Positions 49,680 through 63,928 are shown, numbered from the stretch's first letter. The stretch: DNA of 64,000 nt from Syngnathus acus (GCF_901709675.1 NC_051094.1:4181001-4245000); one strand, 5' to 3'. Program-made: numbers and translations. Notes: generated by a model not told the origin, from the sequence alone.

Positions 49680-49930
49680 TTTTAATCATAGATTTTAGTG
49701 GGATTAAACGATTTGTTTCAGACTGGGTTGAGTTGGATGTAGACTGGATTAAAGTGGAGCTAGCATTGAGTAGACCAAATAAATTTATGGGCTATTAAAG
49801 TGGATTCAAACTGGACTAAACTAAATTTCAACTGTATTAAAGTAGAATTCTAGAAGTAGAGTGGATTTTGTCTGGATTAAAATAAATTTAGACTGAATTA
49901 CTATAGATTTAAATGCATTAGTGTCTCCAA
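49680..49930. repeat. Second GATTAAACTGG-type repeat patch
   Basis: Words such as GACTGGATTAAAGTGGA, AACTGGACTAAACTAAATTT and GTCTGGATTAAAATAAATTT match the repeat field around lox, 40 kb away. Confidence 0.6.
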
Positions 49931-50329
49931 GAAGAAAAGTTTATTTTTTTAAAATATTGAACAATTGCTAAACATACATTGAGACAGACAAGCAAAGATG
50001 CTGACCGAAGGTGGGGCTGCTGTCAACCAATCACAAAGCAGCAAAAAGTGCACACTTAAACACCCCCCATCGTCCCCCAAAAATATTTTAGCGTTAACTC
50101 AACGGGACTACAGAGGCTGCGCCTGCGCTCGTTTAGCTAGGAGGCCCGTAAAGGAAGCGAGCGAGCTAAAACGCACCCGGAATGCTACATCAGGAATGAG
50201 TGTACTGTAAGTGAGCTAGCATTTTGGGGTTGCTAGAAAACATTAAACAAAAAAAAACATTCAATTGAAGGACTTTAAATAATAACCCAAAAAAATGTCT
50301 CATTAAAAAAAAAAAGGAACTTTAAAAAG

Positions 50330-51170
50330 TCTGTTTTTACGTTCCTTCAAAAACCTTTGGACCTTCCTAGAACCACACTTTCATGTTCAAGACGTTTGTC
50401 ATTGGAGAGAGAAAAAAATGGGATGAAACACTAATTGAACGAGCCAGGATCATTGAACCTTGAGATTCTGGACTGGTATTTGGATTTCGAATCTTTGTGA
50501 GGCACACAAAGAGGGACGAGCTTTAGGGCTTTCTTGGTCCACGTGTCTAATTTAGAAATGAGACTCTTGGTGGACTCTGGACTTCAAGTCCAGAAAAATT
50601 GGTCTTGCTGGACGGTCTGTACCTATGTTCCAGTCTGCAAGTCATCTGGTTCTTTCCTACCAGATTGTAGAAGACCTGGTTCAGAACCTAGTTAGTCCAC
50701 CATTATGGTCTGAGAATGAGAGTCTTCGGACATGAAACATGCAACAGGTTGCAGTCCGAAAGAAACGGTACTTGTGGACTGTTTGGAGTTCCAAGTTGGC
50801 AATCATTCTAGATCCATTCCATTCCAGAAAGGGGACCTGGTTTTTGAGGTAACTAATCCACATTTGTGATACAGGAATGTTTGGAAGATCCCCCAGTCGA
50901 GAACTAACATTTCAAGTGAATTTTCTCGTCATTTGACTCAGTATGTGATTGTTCCAGTTCTTTCTGACCTGGACTGATAGACAACTGGTTTAGGACCTTA
51001 CTTTGTCAACATGTTTGGTCTGGAAATGAAAATAGGGGTGAACTTTGGACTCGAAACTAAATTCATCCAGTCCATCAGAGAGATTTCTTTGACTTTCCAA
51101 TCCCATTATCTTGCCTATTATCATTGCAGATTTTTTTTGGGACCTGGACTGAAGTAGAACTGCTTCTTTG
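50330..51170. repeat. Diverged repeats, about 150-250 bp period (GGTCTGGAAATGA words)
   Basis: Similar strings recur near 50550 (TTTAGAAATGAGACTCTTGG), 50708 (GGTCTGAGAATGAGAGTCTT) and 51018 (GGTCTGGAAATGAAAATAGG). Each follows a GGACCTGGT- or ACCTAGTT-like stretch and precedes GGACTT-like sequence. Confidence 0.45.
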
Positions 51171-51399
51171 AGCTACCAAATGCATTGTGGCAAGGGAATG
51201 AGCGCAAGAGAGGACAAAAAGGTTTGGAATCTTTCAGTCCAGAAGAAACCGGAATGAAGGACAACAGAGCATATGGACTTAACAGGGTGTAGCCGTAGAG
51301 GACAGAAAAAAAAAAAAGTGATGGGTTTTTGGGGTCTGAGAGAGGAGCAACCCCTGGAATGTGACGGGTACACTTTCACATCCACGTGCAAGAACAATG

Positions 51400-51405
51400 T
51401 TTATT
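51400..51405 (-). terminator. Candidate polyadenylation signal of rab14
   Basis: Minus-strand AATAAA about 195 bp beyond the rab14 stop codon. It is the nearest such hexamer I noticed. Confidence 0.4.
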
Positions 51406-51597
51406 TCTCTTTTGGGGAATTCTGTGAGGGGGCGAGTGAAGCAGACTTGTGTTGAAACGTACTTCCTGCTTGAGGGTTCCGGAACGAGACGTTGGGGATT
51501 CAGGTGAGTTCAGAGAGACTCCCGACCAGGAGAGCCGACAAAGCAAAAAAGAAGCAATGCGTCCGTCTTTGTGTCCGTCGTTTGGTCCGTTGATTGG

Positions 51598-53500
<1,903 letters not shown>

Positions 53501-53877
53501 CTTTGCCCCTGTGGCAGAAATAAAAGTTGAACAAAACAACCTCGGAAAACTTTCAGTATCTTCCACCTTACGGTCGGCATGAAGAGGCCATTTTTATGTG
53601 CCAACAAGCTAAGCAGCTAACAGTTAGCCTCGTGTTAGCTCTCAAGCTACTGTTTTATTTCACAATAAACACAAAGGCCCATCTTTAAGGTAATCGAAAA
53701 TTCCCCCTCTTATGAATAAGAATAAAATACAAGATAATTTTTCAGCGTTAACTTCGCTAAGCGGATAGCCGGCTAACAGCTGGAGCTCTATACCTAACAG
53801 CCAGGAAAGCAGAATTCACGAAGACAAAACAAACAAAAAATGAAACGTAATGACTTTACAACACGATTTTTCTTTAC

Positions 53878-54010
53878 CTTACTTTCCGGGTGTTTGTTTT
53901 AGGCGTAAAAGGCAATAAAGAAGCAACTTCTCGGACGGATAATTAGCTTCGTTTGTTAGCCGTAACGAAGAAGCCTCCTCCTCTTCTTCCGCAATACTTC
54001 CTATGCGTCC
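53878..54010 (-). other. Probable untranslated first exon of rab14
   Basis: The minus-strand donor GTAAG/gtaaag at 53878 and a GC-richer, CpG-containing stretch fit a 5' UTR exon and promoter. The 5' limit is not determinable. Confidence 0.4.
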
Positions 54011-54557
54011 ACCAAAACACGTCGCGTATCGCGAGACGTCCTCCAAGCAACGCGTGACTGGTTGCGTGACTTCCTTCCACCACGAAATGGGAAAAAAAGG
54101 GGCGGGGTCGCTGATAGTGTAGTGGTACACTTGGCTGGCTTGTGAGACAAAAAAAACAAATAAAAAAACAAATTACCTTTGCATCACATTTACCTACATA
54201 CATGTGATTAATTAAATGTCCAAGTGGAACCTTTTAGAGTGAAATTCAAACATATTCATGTCGGTTCAGATTTATGCGTGTGATCCGCCCTTGTTGTGAC
54301 GTCACGCACGTGACTCCGCCCCACCTGCTACTTTAGAATCAGCGGAGGAGCAAAGCAAGCAGATAGATCACCGAGGAGACCATCGAAAACAATACATCTT
54401 TATTTATATTGCGCTTTCACCACAGTAACCTCATTTCTTGTCTCCTTCCAGTGTTTTCTTCTTGTTTGTTGTCTCTTATCTGTTATGTTTTGTTCTTCTT
54501 CACTATCTTGATTACCATCAATCATGAGAGTGAGGAGCATCATCTGGTGAAAAAGAT

Positions 54558-55121
54558 ATGGAGAAACAAAAAGGTAAGCCTGATCACTTTATAAAGAAAA
54601 ACTACTACTACTACTACTACTAATAATAATAGTTGTTAGTGTGTTAATTGATGAATAGAGAACTTTCCAGGAGTTGCTGTCCTGGGTTAGGGTTCCTTGA
54701 CCTGCAATCCCATAAAGTGAATGGTCTGATGGTCGGAAAGCTTTCACGATGTTTCAAAGGCTCTGCTAAAGTCATCTTGGACCATTTCTAGGAAGAATTC
54801 TACAATCTTCTATGACCAATGTGCAGTGGTGATTTCCACTATTGTTCTGAAGGTCCTGGAGGAATTTCTTAAAGTGTCTTCAAGGCTACTTGTAGGCTCA
54901 CTGTAAGGAGATGACGATAAGGAACAAGTCCGTGGAGGCATGTTCAAAAACATCTTCATAATATTACAAAGTGTGTCCCAGTGGGCAATGCTTGATGCTG
55001 ATTGGACGCAGAATGAAACATCAACATGCTCTTATTCTTCCTTCTCCTTTTTTTTTTCTTCTTCTTCGCTATATTTAACAAACGCGGGATGAAAGAAAAA
55101 GCTGCTCCACACCCTCCAACA

Positions 55122-55213
<92 letters not shown>

Positions 55214-58200
55214 GTGGGGAGTTGTGAAGGATTCCCATCTTTGTGCTAATTCGAGGCTTTGGTTTTTATGGTAAAGCATCTTAAATCTTCTCGACACACA
55301 CGCACACACACACTCACACACACACACACATTCACACAGAAGTTGCATCCAGTTGAATTGTTGTGCGACTTTGACGTGGATTTTGTGTGTTTGTGTGCGG
55401 TTGCATCAAAGCCACAAACAGGAAGCAATGTTGATGTTCAGATAAGTGTGTTTGTGTGTAAGATAAGGTGTGTGTCGTCATTGCAATGATGTGTGAGTGC
55501 GTGTGTGTGTTTCTTGTCTTTGCTGATTTCTGCTGGTTTCTTCTGTTGAGTCCTGGTTTCTGCAAGTCTTCTTCTTACTGGTCTTGACTAGTCTTTCCTG
55601 GTCCTTATCTGCTTTATTGATAGTTTCTGCTGGTTGTTGCTGAGGTCTGCTCGGTCTCTACCTTAGCGTTGTCGAATGAACAAATGTTTTCTTGACACGT
55701 TCATCCAAAAGCATCCAAACAGCATGAAGTCTTTTGTTGACTCACTCTGTGATGATTTCGTCCATGTCTTGTGCAGTGTTGTCCAAGCTGATGTGGGATC
55801 TTCAGTCATTCCTTTCAGTTCTGGATTCAGAGAACCTGAGCTACATCGCACAGGCTCAGAAGAAGTCCATCTCAGAGCTGGTGTCCTTGTTGCAGATGCA
55901 AGAAGCTCCAGGTTACTGCCTGACCTTGCTTATCTCCACACCTCGCTGACTGTTATTAAGTTCTCACTTGTGTTGTTTGCTTCTAGTGGAGGACGCAGAG
56001 TATGTCATCATGAGCTGTCCGTCATCATCGTCGCCTAGCAGCCAGCCATTAAGAGACTCCAACGTCTGGACTAGCAATGCAGTGAGTCCATCCTGACACC
56101 GGGGGGGGTGGGGGGGGGGCGCAGAGAAGCATTTGAAATACTAGCATCTGCATTAAAGCCATGTTTGCTTTCAGTTGCTAACTATTTAGCTGTGAACCGG
56201 CTAGATCCATTTTGAGAGCCAAGAGAGTCAAAACCAAGAAAAGTAAACAAAAGACGATTGTACGGAGAAGAATCCAGCATAGGGTTCATGTTTGAGGTTC
56301 TGGCGCACCCACTAAGTTCTTGTCAAAAGACAGACATCAAAGATGGAAACTGGACCAGAACCAGAACTTTCTTTTCTGGTATTCGAGAAGAACAGCAGGC
56401 TACGTTGTGATGTGGTGCACTAATGACAGAGTCCTCCTGAGGTTTGGTAGGAGACGGCTTGTGTGTAATGTGTTTGCGAGTGCGCGACAGGATGTTTATA
56501 TATATGAGGCCATCTCTCGTGTATTTGCCTTCCTATTGGCCGAACGCTTTGCTGAGGCAGGAAGTGGTCACTGATGGCGGCTGATTAGCGTCTGGCCTAC
56601 GTGATGGACACACACACACACACCGATACTGAATGTGCACACTCCTGTGGGACATTCGATCTGTTAGTCATTCATTTTACAATCATCTTGGTAGCCACGT
56701 GACCCACCTGATCACTCATTTGATCCAATTTCAAGGTCCCTGCAGCACCGCACCAGCCACCAGGGGGCGCTAAAGCTCAAGGCGGTGATTGTAACGATGA
56801 TGAAGATACCTATGAAGAGGCACAACCCTTCAAAGCTGACAGCACCAATCACCTGGGTACGTGCGCAGACACACACGCACACATGGCGGCGATAATATCT
56901 TGGTGATCCTAGCAGAGCGAGCTGAGTCAGAGAACAGCTACTACGAGTCATATGGCGAGGATGCTGAGGATGACGATGATGAAGAGCACATGAAGGACAG
57001 AGCTCACTACATCCAATGGAGTTCCTCTCAGCCTTGTCTCAGGCCCCCTCCTGAGTCTCGCCTGTGTGGGTACCTGTGGAGGAGGAAGTGGTTGGGACAA
57101 TGGACCAAGGAGCTCTTCATCATCAGAAACCACCTTCTGCTGGTGCGTCTGCCTTCTGCCAATTTTCAATTTTAGTTTTTATTTGCAATTTCATTTTTGC
57201 TCTTAATTTCTTTCTGTCATTTTTCATTTTCAATTTTAGTTTTGCAAAAGTAAATAACTCACACTAGATTGTTTATATTTTTTAAATGGAATTTAAAAAA
57301 ATTAAACCAAATTGCAATTCGATGATATTAAAAGATTTATTTATTTTTACATATTTAACTTTTCCCCAATTTCTTTTATATTTTTAACACATTTTCACTC
57401 TGTTGTTTGATGAAGCTTAATGGGATTTTGATTTGAATTCACTCAACGGAGTATTTTTAATATTGTTTTAGAATAACATGTTTTAGACCTTGAAATGAAT
57501 TTTATTTATTTTATTTACCTACTCATCACCTCACTATTATTCATCTCTAATCATACAATTGTTTGCTTTCATTTTGCAATTCCTTTTGCCAGTTATCGCT
57601 ATCCTCTTTCTCGGCATCTTTCTTCTATGCCGTTTTATGTTTCAGTGCTACAAGTGCGCGAGGGACCTCCTTCCTCATCTGCAACTGAGCCTACGCGGCT
57701 GCCAACTAGTCTACAAGCTGAAGAGCAACCGGAAGATTCCGCACCAACTCAAGCTTCTGCTGCTGGGGGCCGATACCCTGGTGTTGGGGTACAGCAGTTT
57801 CGAGCAGGCTGAAGAGTGGCGACAGGTTGGCGCATGTGTGGAAGCAGCAGATCTGATATGAAGTGTTCACATTCTGTACTTTGACTTAATTGAGGAGATT
57901 CAATTAAAAACAAACTAAAAGACAGAGCACAGTAGCAGTACCAAATAGCATACAGTAATGTAATGTGTGTGTGTTTATCAGGTGATCGAGGAGCTGAGTG
58001 TCGGCGAGGAAGATTATCGCACTAACTCAGAACCTCCTCGGTGGTCCCGCAGGGTGAGAAGCACAAAGCGCGCACACACGGATGAGTACATACTGCAGGA
58101 TCATTATATGATATGATAATATATTATATTGTGCATCATGTTCATACTGTTTGTTGGTTTGTGGACTCAGTCCAGTGCGCTCCTGACACACACCAACCAG

Positions 58201-61007
58201 CAAGAACCAGCACATCAACAACACAAGAGCAAAGGTACTATTTTACTTTGGATTATGCGCTATGTCGAATATTGTGAGTTTTCGTCAAGGGGCTCGACTG
58301 GTACGGCGCCACAAAGTCTGCTGCATAATTGATGAGAGTCAAACTCAAGGCCCGGGGGCCCGATACGGCCCGCCACGTCATTTTATGTGTCCCGCAAAGA
58401 GAAATTTCGCATGAACTTTGTGTCATAACTAAAATTACAATTTCTTTAAAAGAAACTAGAAAAATTGCTAGCAATTTCTATTACATTCATTGGTTTAAAA
58501 TATAAAATACTAATTTTAAAATAAAAACACAATTGGCTCAAAAACAATCGGCGTAATGATGGCGTATGTATTTTTCAGGTGTGGTGAGCGTGCTGATGAA
58601 CTGTCAGTGGCAGAGTCTCTTGTGTCAAGTGGAGGCGGGAAATCTCAATATGTTCGCGGAGGACGCAGAAGAGGATGGGGACCGTCGGAGCCAGACTCGC
58701 TCTCCTCAGTACACGGTACGGTTGCGAGGCTGCGAGGTGAAAGCGGCGCCCGATGGCGAGCGACCACACAGGATCACGCTGAGTGTGCTCGGTGAGCAGG
58801 TGGCTGTAGTGGAGGTGAGTGATGGCGCTGGGACGGCGAGTGGAGCAAACGGGAAGTAAGGTGACGCATGCGTGACGCTCTCGCAGGTAAGTTCGGCAGA
58901 TGAGAAGCGGCGATGGACGCGCCTCCTGAAGGACGCGGTGGACTGTTGCTCTGAGGGCAAGACACAGCAACACAACAGGTCAGTCAGTGTTGCCGTAGCG
59001 ACGCATAGTGACCTTTTTTAAGATTAAATTAGACATTTGCAATTTTGGGATAAATTACCGTTTTTTTTCATGTATAATGCGCAAAATTTAACAAATTTAT
59101 TGTCCTAAAATCTGGGGTGCGCATTATACATGGGTACAATTTTTTTTTTTTTTTTTTTTGTATCCGGATATCATACGGAGGCCGGCATTACAGATGCGCT
59201 TTCTTCTCTGCTGTTCACTTCAAACACGCTCCATACGAACACAATGCTCTCGTATCAGACGCTTGCTCGATCACCTGCTCGTTTGCTGTCACAATGTACC
59301 CTACACAAATCCGAAACATTTCTTCGCTATTGAGTTTGCTAGCGCATGCGCAGTGATACTGACCGGCAGAATAACATCCGGTTGTTCCCAAAGATGATCT
59401 TTTTTCTGAAATAATTTTACGTTTACGGACTTAAGTAGGAGTCAAAATTTGGGTGCGTATTATACATGGGTACAGGCTTTTTTCCAGCATCAACATGCCA
59501 TTTCTAGGGTGCGTATTATACATGGGGGCGCATTATACATGGAAAAACGTGTAAATAATGAAATGCAGAATGAGAACGTACAAAAAACATGGAATGATTT
59601 CCAATGTAATGATATTGAATGATAAATAATCTCAAAAGATGTGGTGACGCTTGATGTTTGCATCCTCAGCGGACGCTCGCTGAACACATACATGGACCAA
59701 CCATTCCACGCCAGCTTGGCCGCTCCGCCGCTACAACCCGTCTACTCCAACACTCCCATGCTGGAGCACATGGTACGAACCGCCTTGTCACCTCACAGGT
59801 GTCACCTCTGTGACCCATTTCTTCTCTTGTGTCATCTGACAACTTCAGGGCTCTCAGGACACCATGACCTACACCAACGCCACCTTCAGTAGCAACAGTG
59901 AGTTAGCACGCGGATGGATAACACAGCCCAATTGGTCTGAAATTCTTGCCATTTGTTTCAGAATTAGCATGTTTAGCATGAACCATTAGCTTAGCATCAG
60001 TGTGTGTGTGCTTGTGTGTGTTCCAGACAGGAAGTGGTCTGAAGTAGCGCCACGTGGCATCCAGAAGTTGGAGCTGACGGGCAGAAAAAGTGTGCCCTTG
60101 AGGGCCGGTTCTGAGGCTAACCTGGTGTCGGCGAGCAATAAAAATAAACGCTCGTCCTTCAGACAGTCGCTCACCGTGTGCAGCGAGCGGGCGCAGGTGA
60201 TTGACAATCACAATTGACCACATATTCATTTCAGGAACCGAACTGTACTTCAGAACTCAGTTTTCTGTTTTTTGGGGGGGGGTTCTTTTCGGTCATTGCT
60301 GGTTTATGTTGGTCACGATTGTTTTTACTAGTGTGTCCTTGTCATTCCTGGTTTGACCTTCTGGTTCTACTCATCTCCTTACTAGTTTTTAATAGTCTAT
60401 CCTGGTCTTCCCTGGTGTCTACGCGCGTACTGGTATTTGCTAGTTTCTAATGTACTCTCCTACTTTTCCCTGGTCCAGGCCAGTCTGCTAAACCCTTTCC
60501 TGCGTCGTACAGCATCCGTGAAGACCTCGCTCAGACGAGCTCCATCCACACTCTTCATTGAGCACGGGAAGGTTTTCCAGAGGAGGAAGGTCAGCATCCA
60601 CATGTCCAATTTCTTCTTCTTCTTTTGCTTCTCAAGCTTTTGCTGCTTCAGTTTCTATTCATGTCACTTTTGTCGTATTAAATATCATATGGGAAATTCT
60701 AAGAACAGAAAATTGACATTATTTCTATGCAATTTGAAGGAAAATGTTACATTGGGATATATGAGTCTTTCTTTAAAATGCTCCGTCATCGTTTTTGGTA
60801 GAAATTTTATGTCTCCAAAGTACCAGTGGTATTGGTACTTTGTATTGTATTGGTGACTGCTCAAGAACTGAGTGCTCATACTGATATTGGTCTGAAAAAA
60901 AGTGGTCTCAAATTTCCCTGATAATGCTAATCGTTAAGTTACTAATATGTTGCCGTGGTGACAAGTGATCGTTTTCACAGGAATGGGAGACCAAAGCTGC
61001 TACCTGA
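54558..61007 (+). CDS. AFAP1-family adaptor with two PH domains (short form)
   Basis: Fifteen exons join in phase: 54558-54573, 55777-55911, 55987-56081, 56736-56856, 56913-57142, 57646-57825, 57982-58053, 58171-58234, 58579-58814, 58887-58978, 59670-59772, 59849-59897, 60027-60196, 60479-60589, 60981-61007; 566 aa. The start MEKQKVLSKLMWDLQSFLSV aligns with AFAP1L2's MERYKALEQLL...FLKIL. The tyrosine motif TYEEAQPF and the acidic SYYESYGEDAEDDDDEE precede PH1 (LCGYLWRRKWLGQWTKELF to EQAEEWRQVIEEL). PH2 runs from VLMNCQWQSLLCQVE to DEKRRWTRLLKD. The C-terminus HGKVFQRRKEWETKAAT is the family's conserved end. AFAP1 proteins link Src/PI3K signalling to actin filaments. The long coiled-coil segment that normally precedes this end is missing (family about 730-820 aa). 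It neighbours dmtn tail to tail. Confidence 0.88.
55120..55209. repeat. (AC)n microsatellite, about 44 copies
   Basis: A near-perfect AC run in the first intron of the AFAP1-like gene. It creates artefactual Cys/Val and Thr/His frames. Confidence 0.98.
58335..58520. mobile_element. Truncated hAT-like MITE copy
   Basis: GAGTCAAACTCAAGGCCCGG, then GGCCCGATACGGCCCGCCAC, is the left part of the same family as the 33.1-kb element. The right TIR is missing. It sits in an intron of the AFAP1-like gene. Confidence 0.65.
59057..59550. mobile_element. MITE with TGTATAATGCGC inverted ends
   Basis: The left end ACCGTTTTTTTTCATGTATA-ATGCGC is mirrored at the right by GCGCATTATACATGGAAAAA-CGT. The word GTGCGTATTATACATGGGTA recurs inside. 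It lies in the intron before the exon at 59670 of the AFAP1-like gene and has no transposase. Confidence 0.8.
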
Positions 61008-62058
61008 GACCATGCAACCATGTGACGAAGAGCCCACGTGACCATATAACTTGGCTTGGTGATGTGTTCATGCAACCAAGATTGTTATATTTAATTTATA
61101 TTGTTTAGATCATGACTGTATCCTTTAACTTATTATTTTTGTCACACAAAATAGCAGACTTTAATGGGTTGAAACACATTAAGCGGTTTTTTTTTTCATG
61201 ATCAATGTGTGTGTGTGTGTGTCATGTTTGCACTTCTTCCAAACTACAAAAACACAAATCATCACTTTTTATCAAAGTTTTTTTTAAAATTTAAATCTCA
61301 CCTTAGAATCACATTTTGACAAATATGAAGTTTTTGTGTCTATGGTGTTTATCGTTCACATCACATTCATCATCCACGTGAGAAACAACACTATTTTTCT
61401 GAAATTGCCTTATATTAAATTATTAATGTCTGTAAATGAGCTGAGCATTCAATGCTGATTAGTTTTTGATCCTGTCACATTAAGATCACACATGCAGCAG
61501 GCGTGTAACACAAAATTCATTATTAGAAATCATCAAAAACATCCAAAGAATTGAAATAAAAACAACAAACATGAAGTTAGTGACTCCGAATTACTCCAAA
61601 ACTATCAAAACAAAGCGCTCATCTCATATCTAAAATGTCATCTCCATTTTGAATGGTGATGACTCGCTTGACAGAAGATGCGAAATGGCTGACATGGTGC
61701 GAACGTGATGTTATCAGTCTGCGCTGATGTATGAATCATGTCATCGTTTTATATTGACTTTCTCTCAGCCGATTTCAGCTTTTGTCCTGGTCAGTATGCT
61801 AAGCTACGATAACCTGGATGCTAACCGCTAGCGTTGTCAAGCTAATCCTAACAGTAGCTTCCCTTGTGGCTTTGGTAAAGTTGAAAACCACAAAGTTTTT
61901 CAGTAACTGCTCAATGATTTAGCATCACATACAGACAGCTCCTTTCTTCAGAGTGGAAAGCAGCAATGTTTTGTTTTTGTGCCTGCTCAACATGTTTTAG
62001 CAATTACGTCAAATGCTAACGTTAGCTTTGTGGAGTGGGCGTGTCTCCAGCGTGGCAG
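61008..62058. other. Convergent 3' flanks of the AFAP1-like gene and dmtn
   Basis: Contains the 3' UTR of the AFAP1-like gene, with AATAAA at 61555-61560 as the likely signal, and the dmtn 3' UTR on the other strand, for which I saw no clear signal. No other gene was recognised. Confidence 0.5.
61555..61560 (+). terminator. Polyadenylation signal of the AFAP1-like gene
   Basis: AATAAA about 550 bp after the stop codon, in an A-rich context. Confidence 0.5.
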
Positions 62059-63928
62059 TCAGAAGAGACATGCTCTCTTCTTAAGGTGGTTCTGCTTCCA
62101 GAGGGAAAGCTGTTCAAACTCCTCCGGCGTCATTGCGAACACGTTGGCGAACTCTTCCCGCGACAGATGTCTCTGCACGTACACACCACACTTATTATTA
62201 GCTCTCATGCTACCGCGCGTGTACCTGAGTAGGCCTGCTCAATATTGGCATAGCATGTGTTAGTCGTACATTTTAGCAATTATACCAAAGGACATGAAAT
62301 CCATATCAAAATGCCTTGGCGCTCTCTCTACTTAGAATGCTATCTCGCTATCCCTATGTAGCATTTTCATCACTTCTTCTTGAGAATATATTTACCTCCA
62401 ATTGCGTTCTGTCGACGCCAGAAGGAAGTGTCCTTCGTCCTTTGTGGTTGACCACCAGCATCTCATATGGGTAAATCTGGCGAAGAAGAGTGTTGTTATG
62501 GTGACTAGTCCTCAATTAAGTTACGTCCACCTGTGTGATGTCATGACAGGGTCATGTTTACCTTGAACTCCAGCACACTGGGCAGCGAGCGGCCTCGGTC
62601 CAACGCAGCTTCGCCGTTCTGACACACAAACACACAAACATCACCACAACATGGCCGACCCGCGGCACAACGATGAAGGCACACTCTACCTGAACACCTG
62701 CGGGAGACACACACATGCACACAAACACACACATTAGAACAACAGCATGCGGGCCTGGAAGCACTATGTACCTGTACCTGCAACGGGCTTCTCCGACGGG
62801 CTGAATTTTGTCGACTGCAACTGGAATTCACAAGATCACCAATGCAATGGTGAGCACCTGAAGGCCACGTGAATGTATCTCTCTCGCTCTCTCACACACA
62901 AACACACACACTCACTCTGGCTAGGCCTGCCCCAGAGGTTGCTGGGAAACAAACGATGCGGGAGGTGGCGCCACCTGCAGAGGAGATAGGAAGTGACAAC
63001 GAGGCGTTCAGGTTCATCACGCACGGACCAACGGCACCTTGTCAGACCATGATGTCATTCATCTATATTGAAAGTAGTGTACAAAGTTGAGGAACTTGTA
63101 AGCCAAGTTACCAATGGATGCGGGCTTGATGACATCATCATAAGGCGCCATGCAGTACCTGCGTGCTGGCTGCGGTCCGGAAGCGAGCGTGTTTTTCTCT
63201 TCAGTGGAGCAGCTGACTTTTCCAGCTCCTCCTTCAGGATGATCCTTCCTAGGTTGGACTGAATCTGAAGCCAAAAGCGAGGTGGTGTGATTACAAAGGC
63301 ACTCATGAAATCATGATGGCACCAAGCCATCCTTCCCACCTTGTTCAGTTCCTGCATGTGAAGCGCTCGCAAGCCCCAAACTTTATCGTCTTCTTCGTCC
63401 TCCTCTTCTTCTTCTTGCCTGCCCTCACTCCTGCGACACGCCTTCTCCTTCTCTAAGGGAAGAGCACGTCATTCGTATAAAATATAAAAATGAAACACTA
63501 AAATGAAATGTACGTGTTTTAGTGAAATTTAGTCGTATTGCCCTAAAATATTGAAATGTTTAAATTAGTCAAGAAATGCCCCACCACATTTTCCCACCCA
63601 TTTTTTTAATGTGAAATTTGTGGAAATTTTGCGACGTGGGGGAAAAAAAAAGTCCAACATGCTCCGAGTGTCTTCAATACGATGACAATGTAATACTTTG
63701 AATCTGTGACTTAATAAAGAAACAAAACAAAGAAGGAAGAGGACCAAGAGAAGAGAGTAAATGTTTCAATCGTACCAAAGACGGCGGAGGAGGGCGGGCA
63801 AGGCCAGTGTTCCGTTTCAATCTTGGAGGGAACGTTCGGGTCCGGAGGCTCGGCGGCGGGAAACTTTGACGACTCGATAATGAGATCCTCCAAGTGTTTC
63901 CCCGCGGCAAGTCCTGAAGACGACGCGC
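62059..63928 (-). CDS. dmtn: Dematin actin-binding protein, 3' part
   Basis: Nine in-phase exons are inside the window: 63928-63776, 63452-63340, 63264-63159, 62974-62916, 62820-62778, 62697-62690, 62618-62562, 62476-62396, 62172-62059, encoding the last 244 aa. The 5' exons lie beyond the right edge. Dematin landmarks are [20 protein letters not shown] and [16 protein letters not shown], an acidic [11 protein letters not shown] stretch, [14 protein letters not shown] and [20 protein letters not shown] follows, and the villin headpiece [20 protein letters not shown] to [14 protein letters not shown] and [14 protein letters not shown]. Dematin bundles actin at the spectrin-based membrane skeleton. 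An 8-nt microexon (62690-62697) bridges VAG-VQ-NGE and is required for the frame. The donor at 62778 has a twin six bases further on. Confidence 0.96.

Larger units (their letters stand above)
48881..51399. other. mak16 3' flank and gene-free repeats
   Basis: mak16 3' UTR sequence comes first (possible ATTAAA near 49121). Then follows a GATTAAACTGG-like patch (49680-49930) and a diverged repeat field (50330-51170). No coding exon is supported. A CpG-bearing piece at 50090-50180 is unexplained. Confidence 0.45.

Noticed and set aside
54956-55348. Long Cys/Val and Thr/His frames around 55.1 kb
   Set aside because: They are translations of an AC dinucleotide microsatellite.
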